Assembly (NCBI RefSeq): GCF_003469205.1
Contig: NZ_QSIN01000001.1
Span: 186,001 to 250,000 of the forward strand
Direction of reading: 5' to 3'
DNA from: Collinsella sp. AM33-4BH
GTDB taxonomy: Bacteria > Actinomycetota > Coriobacteriia > Coriobacteriales > Coriobacteriaceae
Length of the DNA: 64,000 nt
Shown: positions 52,422 through 60,653 of the stretch, one piece after another
Numbering within the stretch: position 1 is the stretch's first letter
How the letters are laid out: every line of letters begins with the position of its first letter
Made by a program: the position numbers and the translations under genes
The notes under the pieces: model-generated
What the model saw: only the letters and a program-made list of their open reading frames with translations
Told to the model about the DNA's origin: nothing
Databases searched by the model: none

Positions 52422-53585
52422 ATGCGTAAGATTAAGACCATCGACGACATCACTAAAGACGGCAAAGTCGAGTTTGGCGAGGGCTACGAGTTTGTAAGCA
52501 CCGCCGAGGAGGCCGACGCCATCCTGATGCGCTCGACCGACCTGCACGGCTACGAGCTGCCCGAGGGCATTCGCGCCATCGCCCGCTGCGGCGCCGGCGT
52601 CAACAACATTCCCGTCGAGGAGTACGCCAAGAAGGGCGTCGTTGTCTTTAACTCCCCCGGCGCCAACAGCAACGCCGTCAAGGAGCTCGTCCTGGGCATG
52701 CTGGTGCTTTCGAGCCGCGGCGTGGTGCAGTCGATGAACTGGGTGCGCGACAACGCCGACGACCCCGATATCCAAGTCGACGCCGAGAAGGCCAAGAAGG
52801 CCTTTGTGGGTCGCGAGCTCAAGGGCAAGCGCATTGGCGTCATCGGCCTGGGCAACGTGGGCTCCAAGGTCGCCAACGCCTGTGTCGATCTGGGCATGGA
52901 CGTCTACGGCTACGACCCGTTCATTTCCGTCGAGCACGCGTGGGTGCTGAGCCGCGAGGTGCAGCGCGTGGGCACGCTCGAGGATCTGTGCCGCGGCTGC
53001 GACTACCTCACCGTGCACGTGCCCAGCAAGGCCGACACCATCGGTATGATCAGCACCGAGCAGATTAACCTGCTAGCGCCCGACGCCGTGCTCATCAACT
53101 ACGCGCGCGAGACCATCATTGACGAAGACGCCGTCGACGCCGCCCTGCGCGAGGGCAAGCTCAGCTGGTTTAGCTGCGACTTTGCCACGCCTAAGACCGT
53201 CAAGATGCCCAATACGTTTATCACCACGCATTCGGGCGCCGGCACCGGCGAGGCCGAGGCCAACTGCGCCGACATGGCCATCAGCGAGCTCAAGGATTAC
53301 CTGGAAAACGGCAACATCGCGCACAGCGTCAACTACCCCGCCTGCAGCATGGGCAAGGCGCGCGCCGCAAGCCGTATTGCCTGCCTGCATGCCAACGTGC
53401 CCAACATGATCGGCCAGATCACGGCCATTCTCGCCAAGGACAACGCCAATGTGCAGCGCATGACCAACGAGTCCGCTGGCGAGAACGCCTACACCATGTT
53501 CGACACCGATGAGCACCTGGACGGCAGCACGATCGAGGCGCTCAAGCAGATTCCGTCGATGTATCGCGTGCGCGTGATTAAATAG
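52422..53585 (+). CDS. serA: D-3-phosphoglycerate dehydrogenase (short form with ACT-like C-terminus)
   Basis: A 387-residue SerA, the first step of serine synthesis, oxidising 3-phosphoglycerate with NAD+. The NAD fold shows IGVIGLGNVGSKVANA near residue 140, and the catalytic Arg/Glu/His set lies in RCGAGVNNIPVEE, NYARETIIDEDA and THSGAGTGEAE. The C-terminal ~75 residues (ACLHANVPNMIGQITAILAKDNANV) form an ACT-type regulatory domain, so serine feedback is likely. The long intervening domain of mycobacterial SerA is absent. AAGGAG lies before the ATG, and a strong terminator follows. Confidence 0.94.
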   Translation: MRKIKTIDDITKDGKVEFGEGYEFVSTAEEADAILMRSTDLHGYELPEGIRAIARCGAGVNNIPVEEYAKKGVVVFNSPGANSNAVKELVLGMLVLSSRGVVQSMNWVRDNADDPDIQVDAEKAKKAFVGRELKGKRIGVIGLGNVGSKVANACVDLGMDVYGYDPFISVEHAWVLSREVQRVGTLEDLCRGCDYLTVHVPSKADTIGMISTEQINLLAPDAVLINYARETIIDEDAVDAALREGKLSWFSCDFATPKTVKMPNTFITTHSGAGTGEAEANCADMAISELKDYLENGNIAHSVNYPACSMGKARAASRIACLHANVPNMIGQITAILAKDNANVQRMTNESAGENAYTMFDTDEHLDGSTIEALKQIPSMYRVRVIK

Positions 53586-53934
53586 CGCCGGTGCCAAGCC
53601 TGCCAGACAGACCACGAAGCCCATTCGCCCCCCCGTATTCACGAAACGGGGGGGCGATTTTGTTGCTCCGGACGACTTTAAAATGATACCCAGAACAAGT
53701 TTTTTCAGATAATCGATAGTGAGGCTCCAGTCGCTAAGCACACCCGCTTTGATAAACAGCTTTATCAGGGACTTTAGTAGGTAAAAATCGGTCTCTATGT
53801 GCCGAATGTAAGTTGACTGTCTATTTTCCGAAACAACTTATTCTAGATAGCATTTTTAGGGTCCCTCCAAGGCAAAATTGAAGCCTTTTTGCGACCAGAA
53901 CTCTAGCTCGCGCTACCGTTTACCCACCGCGCGA
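53586..53934. other. Intergenic region after serA
   Basis: 349 bp holding the serA terminator (53626-53663) at its left. The rest is AT-richer and shows no gene or repeat I can support. Confidence 0.5.
53626..53663 (+). terminator. Intrinsic terminator of the serC-serA operon
   Basis: CGCCCCCCCGT pairs perfectly with ACGGGGGGGCG around ATTCACGAA, followed by ATTTTGTT. Confidence 0.85.
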
Positions 53935-54984
53935 CTACATTCCCGCCCAATCGATAAAAATCTCCTCACGAAGCCGCCGTTCGAGCTCCTGCTGTCGCGG
54001 CGTCTTGTCTTTCAGCGGCACATCGAGATAGGACATGATGAGCTCCATCACCACGCGGAAGGCATCGAAGTCGGCCAGCTGACCATAGGTCATCAGAACG
54101 ACGGGATATCCCATGGCTTGCAAGGCCGTCGTTCGATCGGAGTCCGAAATCTTGGATTCAATGGATCCGTGAATGGCTTTACCCTGGCATTCAACCAGAC
54201 ACTCTCGGCTGCCGTCCTTATTTGCCAGCAGGATATCGGCATAGCGCCTATCAAGCCCCGAAATCAGACGGGCGCTGCGCGTCATACGAATCTCAACGTT
54301 ATTGGTAAGGCGCAGCCCTTCGCCGCCGCGCAACCTCGTAAGACCAAACAGCATCGAAGCCTGGACCTCGAGCGGCGATGCTGCCACCCCCGTAATGCAT
54401 TTCGCGGCTCGTATGAACGATTTAGCGCCGCGGAGCCCCCGGACCTTATCGACGAACTCTGTAAGCTCAGAGAGCTCGATCAAGGGAGGTCGTTTCCACA
54501 AGTCCGTTGGATTCCCCGAGACATCCTTTACGTTTTCCCAGCCCGACCGTGCGTCACTCCATCGGCTCCCATATGCCTGCTCAAGTGCCGACTTTACCTG
54601 AGGCGCAATCTTGCACACGGCAAAGGTGCCGCACATCTCATACATGCACATGATTAGACGCTCGTTTGAGACCGAGGAAGCCAGGGTCAGCAGGGTAAAG
54701 AGTGGGGACGCAACATCGAAGCCAAACTCCGTCTGCCGCACGGAATCAAACGGCCTCTCCCCGTTCCAAACATGCCTGACAATGCGATCGCCCTTACGTC
54801 CGCAGCTGCCCTGCGCCAACACGTGTAACGGGGTGCCCAGGAAATGCGTGACGAGCGGATGCTCACATAGGTGCTCCCTGCGCGGATCGTCCGCAGAATC
54901 GGGCAGGTCCGGCATTATTGCCAAAACCTGTGGAGGTATCCGGTAATACCTAAAGGCTGATATGTCGCACAGCATGTCGTCCAT
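53935..54984 (-). CDS. Lineage-specific protein with a nuclease-like C-terminus
   Basis: A 349-residue protein of no named family I can recall. The middle (SPLFTLLTLASSVSNERLI, YEMCGTFAV) aligns by eye with the truncated gene at 63448 (NLSELVEYYFEICGSYAL), and the two share the later LRG...SPLE stretch. The C-terminal part has DRRYADILLANKDG followed by ECLVECQGK, a D-X(n)-E-X-K arrangement seen in PD-(D/E)XK nucleases. It may be an endonuclease-like or toxin-antitoxin-related protein. Start at 54984 is the first good ATG; the ribosome-binding site is weak and the open frame extends further. Confidence 0.5.
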   Translation of the reverse strand: MDDMLCDISAFRYYRIPPQVLAIMPDLPDSADDPRREHLCEHPLVTHFLGTPLHVLAQGSCGRKGDRIVRHVWNGERPFDSVRQTEFGFDVASPLFTLLTLASSVSNERLIMCMYEMCGTFAVCKIAPQVKSALEQAYGSRWSDARSGWENVKDVSGNPTDLWKRPPLIELSELTEFVDKVRGLRGAKSFIRAAKCITGVAASPLEVQASMLFGLTRLRGGEGLRLTNNVEIRMTRSARLISGLDRRYADILLANKDGSRECLVECQGKAIHGSIESKISDSDRTTALQAMGYPVVLMTYGQLADFDAFRVVMELIMSYLDVPLKDKTPRQQELERRLREEIFIDWAGM

Positions 54985-55138
54985 GAAGAGTACGTACCCA
55001 GTACGTCGTTTGTGAGCCCGCCCAGACGACAAACGCGATGGCTCGGCCTGCGAACGGTAAATACTGCTACTTGCACGTCGTGAATCTCTCGGGAGGCTTA
55101 CAATCGGTTTGGAAAGCAAACTGATTGTGAGGTTGCAT

Positions 55139-56359
55139 ATGGTTGATGAGGACTTTGCCTGGCGGCTTGCGCAGGACCTTGTAAAGATTGACAGCTCAGA
55201 CCCCGGCGCATATGAGGGCGAGATTGAGCACTTCATTAAGAGGCTCATTGAGCAGCAGCTAGCGCAGCTTGATAGTCCTGCGCTCGATGCTGTGCGGATT
55301 GAGGAGCTCGAAGTGCTCCCCGGGCGCCGCAACCTTATGATTACCGTGCCGGACGCGAGCGACGAGGCGCGGCTCGTCTACATCTGCCACATGGATACCG
55401 TCACCCTGGGAGATGGCTGGGACGCAGACATACCGCCGCTCGGGGCGACCGTGCGGGACGACAAGCTCTATGGCCGCGGCGCCTGCGACATGAAGGGCGG
55501 TCTGGCCTGCGCCATTGCCGCACTTATTCACACGTTTGAGCGTATTGCGGCGAAGGGCGCACTTCCCCACCGCGGCTTTTCGCTCATTTGCTCGGTTGAC
55601 GAGGAGGACTTTATGCGCGGCTCCGAGGCGGCCATCGACGCCGACTGGGTCGGCTCGCGCGAATGGGTGCTGGATACCGAGCCCACCGACGGACAGATTC
55701 AGGTGGCGCACAAGGGGCGCACGTGGTTCGAGATCGACATGGCCGGCGTCACAGCGCATGTGAGCCAGCCGTGGAAGGGCGCCGACGCCGTCGCCGCCAT
55801 GGCCGAGGTCGTCTGTGCGCTGCGCCGTGCGTTCGCGGCGCTGCCCGTACATGATGACCTGGGGCCTTCGACCGTCACATTTGGACAGATCGAGGGCGGC
55901 TATCGCCCCTATGTCGTGCCCGACCACGCCAAGGTCTGGGTCGACATGCGCCTGACCCCGCCGACCGATACGGCCGCCGCAATCAATATGGTCGAGCATG
56001 CCATCGCCGTCGCCGAAGCCGCCGTTCCCGGTTGCCATGGCAGCTACACCGTGACGGGCGACCGCCCCGCCATCGAGCGCGACCCGAACTCTCCCCTTCT
56101 AGCAGCGCTCAAGCGTGCCGCCGATGACGTGACGGACGCGGACACGACCGTCGGCTTCTTTACCGGCTACACCGACACCGCCGTCATTGCCGGCAAGACA
56201 GGTAACCGCAATTGCATGAGCTACGGTCCCGGGTCGCTCGCGCTCGCGCACAAGCCCAACGAATATGTGCCCCACGCCGACATCGTTCGTTGTCAGCAGG
56301 TGCTAATCGCGCTCGCCGATAACGTGCTCTGGGACGCGAGCGGCCAAGTTGGGGCATAA
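55139..56359 (+). CDS. M20-family metallopeptidase
   Basis: A 406-residue M20 amidohydrolase/peptidase. Metal ligands appear in ICHMDTVTLGD (HxD), GRGACDMKGG (bridging Asp), and SVDEEDF (general base Glu-Glu). The dimerisation domain starts around VAHKGRTWFEIDMAG. Relatives are ArgE/DapE/CPG2-type enzymes that cleave acyl-amino acids or dipeptides; substrate is not clear. The start at 55139 has GAGG upstream. A DUF1015-like protein gene follows 40 bp later and may be co-transcribed. Confidence 0.88.
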   Translation: MVDEDFAWRLAQDLVKIDSSDPGAYEGEIEHFIKRLIEQQLAQLDSPALDAVRIEELEVLPGRRNLMITVPDASDEARLVYICHMDTVTLGDGWDADIPPLGATVRDDKLYGRGACDMKGGLACAIAALIHTFERIAAKGALPHRGFSLICSVDEEDFMRGSEAAIDADWVGSREWVLDTEPTDGQIQVAHKGRTWFEIDMAGVTAHVSQPWKGADAVAAMAEVVCALRRAFAALPVHDDLGPSTVTFGQIEGGYRPYVVPDHAKVWVDMRLTPPTDTAAAINMVEHAIAVAEAAVPGCHGSYTVTGDRPAIERDPNSPLLAALKRAADDVTDADTTVGFFTGYTDTAVIAGKTGNRNCMSYGPGSLALAHKPNEYVPHADIVRCQQVLIALADNVLWDASGQVGA

Positions 56360-56399
56360 TAAGCCGCGAACAAACCGACTCGTGCGTTAGGACCGCCCC

Positions 56400-57089
56400 A
56401 TGAAAGCACTTCCGTTTCCCTGCATCCGCCCGGCTCAGGACCGCGTGCTCGAGGCACTGCCTGCAATGGGCAGCATCCTGAGCGGCAACGATGCTCTGCG
56501 CGGAGCCATTGCCGATGGTCTGATGCTCAAGGATCCAGGCGCGGCGTATTACGTGTACGAATGCTCGGGTGAGCCGGGACGCGTGACGGGTGTCGTGGCG
56601 ATTTGCCCGGTTAACGTGCTGACGGGCGGCGACGAGGCTGCCGCCGAGAGCATCGACGCACTCGCCACCGCGCGCGCGATCGCCGAGCTCAAGGTGCAGC
56701 CGCGCCCCGTGTCGCTCGCCTACGAGGCGTCGCCCGTCATGGATATCATTTTGAGCGCTGCCAAAGAGGGCGCATCGCTCTACGCCGTCACCGATCCCGC
56801 GGGCGTCACACATCGCGTGTGGGAGGTCAAGCGCGAGGACGCCGTTGCCGCCATCCGTGCCATGCTCGATCAGGCGCCCGACCCGGTGTTCGCCGGTGAC
56901 TCCGCCTATGTCGCCGCACTGGCTGGGGCATCGCAGATTCTGGCCGACGAGGCCCGCGCTGCCGGCGCCTACTCTGGCAAAGAGCCGTTCAACTTTGCTG
57001 TAGCCGTGCTGTTCCCCGCCGCGCAGGTCAGCGGCAGCGCGCCGCAGGTTCCGACGGGTCTGCTCACTCACCAGGTCTCACGGTTCTAG
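56400..57089 (+). CDS. DUF1015-like protein, short form
   Basis: A 229-residue protein whose beginning (PFPCIRPAQDRVLEALPAMG) and segments YYVYECSGEPGRVTGVVAICPV and VTDPAGVTHRVWEV resemble DUF1015 proteins, which are normally about 400 residues. It would therefore be a shortened or divergent member. The function of the family is not established. The family call is tentative. It follows the M20 peptidase gene in the same direction and ends at a hairpin terminator (57134-57174). Confidence 0.5.
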   Translation: MKALPFPCIRPAQDRVLEALPAMGSILSGNDALRGAIADGLMLKDPGAAYYVYECSGEPGRVTGVVAICPVNVLTGGDEAAAESIDALATARAIAELKVQPRPVSLAYEASPVMDIILSAAKEGASLYAVTDPAGVTHRVWEVKREDAVAAIRAMLDQAPDPVFAGDSAYVAALAGASQILADEARAAGAYSGKEPFNFAVAVLFPAAQVSGSAPQVPTGLLTHQVSRF

Positions 57090-57133
57090 CGAACTCAAAC
57101 GCTAAGCTGGAAAACCCAGCATCCAAACAAACA

Positions 57134-57174
57134 AGGGGCGGAGATGCAGCAAACGCATGCACCTCCGCCCTTTT
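57134..57174. terminator. Terminator after the DUF1015-like gene
   Basis: GGGGCGGAG pairs with CTCCGCCC, with an inner TGC/GCA pair, and TTTT follows. It lies 45 bp past the stop and can also serve the converging phosphatase gene. Confidence 0.75.
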
Positions 57175-57218
57175 CGCATCAAACAATTACGCCGGTAAAC
57201 CGGGCCGCAACGTCAGCG

Positions 57219-57854
57219 TCATCCACGCTGCGGACCTGCCGCCGCCACGAGCGGCTCTAGCCCCAGCTCGCGCGCGTAGTCTTCCTGCGTAAAGACTTCG
57301 ACCAGTTCAAACGTATCGGCCGCATCGTCAAACGCAAAATGCAGCACTGAGCAGTTGCCCGGCACGCGTTCGCGCTCGTCGGCCGCCGCGCCCCGCACGT
57401 GGTCCAAAAACTCCTTGATAGCTGAGCCATGACTTACCGCGAGCACGCACGTATGGTCCGGACGCTGCATAAGATCGGTCAGCGTCGCCACCATGCGCGT
57501 GCGCACCTGGATCTGGCCCTCGCCGCCAAATTGACGATAGAAATCGCGCCACGGGCGCTCGGGCATGAGCATCACGCGCTCGGCCTCAAAGTCGCCAAAG
57601 AACCACTCACGCAGGCCGTCCAGGCGCTCGTACGCCAAGCCCGGCCACAAGTTGGCGATAGTCTGCTCGGTGCGATGAAGCGTGGAGGTGTAGGCATGAT
57701 CGGGCTCAATGCCGCGCGCACGTAAAAACATGCCGGCGCGCGCCGCCTGGTCGCAACCCAACTGCGTAAGCGGCGAATCACTCCACCCCTGAATGATACG
57801 CTTAAGGTTGAATATCGTCTGTCCATGACGGACCAGATACAGATCTTTATTCAT
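57219..57854 (-). CDS. Histidine phosphatase superfamily protein (phosphoglycerate-mutase-like), copy 1
   Basis: A 211-residue branch-1 histidine phosphatase. The phospho-acceptor histidine is in LYLVRHGQTIFN, the second arginine/glutamate site in the DGLREWFFGDFE segment, and the second catalytic histidine in VLAVSHGSAIKEF. Substrates of such proteins vary (sugar phosphates, cobalamin or nucleotide intermediates). It is a tandem paralogue of the next gene, sharing QGW.DSPLT and AVSHGSA blocks. The ATG at 57854 follows AAAGGA; it is 17 bp after the upstream copy. Confidence 0.85.
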   Translation of the reverse strand: MNKDLYLVRHGQTIFNLKRIIQGWSDSPLTQLGCDQAARAGMFLRARGIEPDHAYTSTLHRTEQTIANLWPGLAYERLDGLREWFFGDFEAERVMLMPERPWRDFYRQFGGEGQIQVRTRMVATLTDLMQRPDHTCVLAVSHGSAIKEFLDHVRGAAADERERVPGNCSVLHFAFDDAADTFELVEVFTQEDYARELGLEPLVAAAGPQRG

Positions 57855-57871
57855 AGGGGTCCTTTCGTTCG

Positions 57872-58414
57872 TTACCAACCCAAAAGCGAAAACGCCCCGT
57901 CGCAATAGCCAAAATGAAGCACGGCACCGTTGTCGGGCAGCTCTCCCCCGCCAGTCACATACTCAAGAAACTCCTGGCAGGCTGAGCCATGGGAAACCGC
58001 CAGCACGCAGTCGTGCTGCGGCCTGGCCATAATACGGGACAGCGCCGCGACCATGCGCGACTGAAGCTGCACTTCCGACTCGCCGCCAAAGGCAACAGGA
58101 TAATCGCCCCAGGGCTGCGGCGGCATCTCGCGATTTGATGTGCCCTCCAGCGAGCCAAAATGCCACTCACGCAGGTCATCGACCAGCTCAATGGAACGGC
58201 CCTCGCCAACGATAAGCTCGGCCGTATGCCGCGCCCGGCCTAACGGCGAGGAATACACATGATCAAAGGCCACGCCACGCGCCGCAAACGCCGTACGCGC
58301 CGTCAGCGCCTGCTCGCGCCCGCGCGCCGTAAGCGGCGAATCGTGCCAGCCCTGCAAAATGCTCTGCACATTGAGCTCAGTCTGCCCATGCCGCACCAAA
58401 TACAGATCTGCCAC
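57872..58414 (-). CDS. Histidine phosphatase superfamily protein, copy 2
   Basis: A 180-residue branch-1 histidine phosphatase with the same core as copy 1: LYLVRHGQTELN, DDLREWHFGSLE and VLAVSHGSACQEF. It is shorter at the C-terminus. The start is probably the GTG at 58414 after GGGGAGGG, because the residues before it derive from repeat copy G. The two genes look like a tandem duplication that has since diverged; different substrates are likely. Confidence 0.83.
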   Translation of the reverse strand: MADLYLVRHGQTELNVQSILQGWHDSPLTARGREQALTARTAFAARGVAFDHVYSSPLGRARHTAELIVGEGRSIELVDDLREWHFGSLEGTSNREMPPQPWGDYPVAFGGESEVQLQSRMVAALSRIMARPQHDCVLAVSHGSACQEFLEYVTGGGELPDNGAVLHFGYCDGAFSLLGW

Positions 58415-58428
58415 ACACCCTCCCCTCG

Positions 58429-58466
58429 TACCACCACAAAGGGGACGGGTACCTTTGTGGTGGTTT
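58429..58466. repeat. Intergenic palindromic repeat, copy G
   Basis: ACCACCACAAAGG and CCTTTGTGGTGGT inverted around GGACGGGTA. It lies 30 bp after the nitroreductase stop codon on the minus strand. Confidence 0.85.
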
Positions 58467-58496
58467 ACCGCCGGATCACACCGCGGTGACACTCAA

Positions 58497-59168
58497 CTAC
58501 ACCAGCACGTCGGCGAGCGAACGCTTGGGTACGTGGTGCACCCGCGCCTCGTCGCGCCAATAATTGATGGAGCCGTCGGGATTGGAATCGATCGCATCGA
58601 TCACCTGTGTCTCGGCCGGAACGCCAAACGCCATGATCAGCTTGAGCTCATACTTGTCGTTATCGAGCCCCATGGCATCGATCGCGCGGGGCGTAAAGGC
58701 CTTGAACATGCAGGCTGACACCTCGGGCGTGGCGCTGCGGGCGGCGAGCATCATCGTCTGCGCGGCAATGCCCGTGTCGACCTCGGTAATGGGAGCGGCA
58801 GGCTTGCCCGGAACGGCGCGCTCGGCCAAAATCGCGATATAGCCGGTCGGGCGCTCGCCCTCGGCAGGACCCGGCCAGTCCTTAAGCGCGCCGGCCCATG
58901 CAAGCTCATCAAATACGCGCGCGCAGTCCTCGGCACCGCTCACCACATGAAAACGCAGACGCTGAGCATTGGCGCCGCAGGGAGCCAGGTGCGCCAGTTC
59001 CGCCAGCTCAAGCAAAAACTCGCGCGGCACGCGCATGGACTCGTCAAAGCGACGGCACGTACGGGCACGACGGACCAGCGCATCAAACGCTTCCAGACCG
59101 AGCTTTTCGCAACCTTGCTTTGCCATCGATTCGACACTCGACGGTGCCTCGGGAACTGCTTCGTTCAT
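58497..59168 (-). CDS. Nitroreductase-family protein
   Basis: A 223-residue FMN-dependent oxidoreductase of the nitroreductase superfamily. Typical elements are RRARTCRRFDESMRVP near the N-terminus, HLAPCGANAQRLRFHVV (FMN contact), TEVDTGIAAQTMMLAAR, and IMAFGVPAE with the basic end WRDEARVHHVPKRSLADVL. These enzymes reduce nitro compounds, quinones or other acceptors with NAD(P)H; the natural substrate is not known. The start at 59168 is chosen because the family begins near there; the upstream ribosome-binding site is weak. Confidence 0.83.
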   Translation of the reverse strand: MNEAVPEAPSSVESMAKQGCEKLGLEAFDALVRRARTCRRFDESMRVPREFLLELAELAHLAPCGANAQRLRFHVVSGAEDCARVFDELAWAGALKDWPGPAEGERPTGYIAILAERAVPGKPAAPITEVDTGIAAQTMMLAARSATPEVSACMFKAFTPRAIDAMGLDNDKYELKLIMAFGVPAETQVIDAIDSNPDGSINYWRDEARVHHVPKRSLADVLV

Positions 59169-59403
59169 AGGGACCCCCAATACAAGCCAATTGTCCTTAG
59201 GAAAATCTAACCTAAAACGTGGGCAATAACGAACAGGGCTGCAATGTTCTACACCTGTTGAATAGAAAATCGCGACGTGGGGAACAACGGAAACAATTCG
59301 GGACCTTTGGGTTACGTTTCGCCCTCCCCGACCCATACGCTAGCGCCTTTAAGCGTTACTGGTTGTAACGATCAAGGCTTACACCGCACGGAAAGGAGAC
59401 ATT

Positions 59404-60006
59404 ATGGGCATCTTTAAGAACGATGACCAAAAATCGAGTCAGTTTGGATTTGACGAGAAAAGCATGGCAGGCAAGGCCGTCAAGGCCGTGCGCTGGATTT
59501 ACGCCATCACGGGCGTCTTGGCGCTCGTCGCCGGCATCGCACTGCTGTTTGCGCCCGCCAAGTCCCTCGTCTTCCTAACGACCGTCTTGGGCTTCTACTT
59601 TGTGATCACGGCCGCGATCAGGCTGTTTACCGCTGTTTTCGAGCCACTGCTGCCCACCGGCTGGCGCGTGACGAGCATCATCTCCAACCTACTCATTATC
59701 TTGGGCGGCGTCATAATCCTGCGCAACCAGGCCTTCTCGACCGCGACGCTCACCACGATGGTGGTTATCGTGGCCGGCTTTGGCTGGATCGTCGAAGGTG
59801 TCATGTCCATTCTGGAGTCCGAGCTTTCGTCCAACCGTGCCCTCGCCATCCTGAGCGGCGCGCTCTCCATCATCGCCGGCATGTTCGTGTTTATCTATCC
59901 GCTGTGGTCGGCCAAGATGCTCGTCATCTTTAGCGGCGCCGCACTGCTGGTGTTTGGCGTAACGCTGATTGTTCGCGCTATTCAATTTGGCAAACTGGTG
60001 CACTAG
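59404..60006 (+). CDS. DUF308/HdeD-like membrane protein
   Basis: A 200-residue membrane protein with six predicted hydrophobic segments after a ~30-residue soluble start. The layout, with paired short helices and the repeat-like pattern ALVAGIALLFAPAKSL and LSGALSIIAGMFVFIYPLWS, is that of DUF308 (HdeD) proteins, one of which protects E. coli from acid. Role here unknown. GGAG sits seven bases before the ATG. The next gene starts immediately after its stop, so they are co-transcribed. Confidence 0.8.
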   Translation: MGIFKNDDQKSSQFGFDEKSMAGKAVKAVRWIYAITGVLALVAGIALLFAPAKSLVFLTTVLGFYFVITAAIRLFTAVFEPLLPTGWRVTSIISNLLIILGGVIILRNQAFSTATLTTMVVIVAGFGWIVEGVMSILESELSSNRALAILSGALSIIAGMFVFIYPLWSAKMLVIFSGAALLVFGVTLIVRAIQFGKLVH

Positions 60007-60489
60007 ATGCCGCGAACGCTCTTTATTGATGCAGACGCCTGCCCGGTCACGCGCGAGTCGATTGACTGCGCGCGGCGGGCGGGCGTCGCCGTCGTTATCG
60101 CCGGCAACAGCACACAGAACCTGGAACGCCACATTCGCCGCGACGATCCGCGCGACGTCGAGCATGCGCGACGCGGATTTTGGGTCACGACGCTCGATGT
60201 GAGCGTGGGCGCCGACAGCGCCGACTTTGCCATTGTCGAACGCCTGCAGGCGGGCGACGTAGTCGTGACGCAGGACATTGGCTTGGCGAGCATGGTGCTC
60301 GGGCGCTATGCCGCCGCCATCGGCGTGCGCGGGCGCGTCTACGATAAGGCGACCATCGACATGCAACTGTTTATTCGCCACGAGGAAAAGAAGGTGCGCC
60401 GCGCCGGCGGTCGCACTCGCGGTCCGGCGGCATTTACCAGCGAAGACCGGGCCCGCTTTAAGCGCAACCTCACCGAGCTGTTGCGCTAA
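60007..60489 (+). CDS. YaiI/YqxD-family protein (DUF188, PIN-like)
   Basis: A 160-residue DUF188 protein. The start LFIDADACPVTRESID, the centre VTQDIGLASMVLGRYA and the ending RGPAAFTSEDRARFKRNLTELL are family-defining. The aspartates in DADACP and QDIGLA resemble the metal site of PIN-type nucleases, but no activity is proven. It begins one base after the stop of the DUF308 gene and is followed by a clean terminator. Confidence 0.9.
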   Translation: MPRTLFIDADACPVTRESIDCARRAGVAVVIAGNSTQNLERHIRRDDPRDVEHARRGFWVTTLDVSVGADSADFAIVERLQAGDVVVTQDIGLASMVLGRYAAAIGVRGRVYDKATIDMQLFIRHEEKKVRRAGGRTRGPAAFTSEDRARFKRNLTELLR

Positions 60490-60490
60490 C

Positions 60491-60535
60491 CAAGGTAGAT
60501 TTTCGGGACATGCCCGGAAATCTACCTTTTTTTTT
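60491..60535 (+). terminator. Intrinsic terminator after the DUF188 gene
   Basis: AAGGTAGATTT pairs with AAATCTACCTT, with an inner CGGG/CCCG, followed by T9. Confidence 0.9.
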
Positions 60536-60576
60536 GAGCGGTGTGAGCGCTCGGAATCCATGGCTCAACAAAAAAC

Positions 60577-60646
60577 GGGCTTCAAAATGCCATGCGTCGC
60601 CGCATTGCGCAGGCGCCGAGCATGGCTATTTGAAGCCCATTTTTTA
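60577..60646. terminator. Hairpin terminator of the metal exporter gene
   Basis: GGGCTTCAAA pairs with TTTGAAGCCC, with an inner CCATGC/GCATGG stem. A runs to the left and T6 to the right allow termination in both directions. Confidence 0.8.
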
Positions 60647-60653
60647 GGCCTAC

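Noticed and set aside
55000..55332. N-terminal extension of the 53935-54984 protein
   Set aside because: It is Ser/Arg-rich shadow sequence that overlaps the start of the M20 peptidase gene on the other strand.
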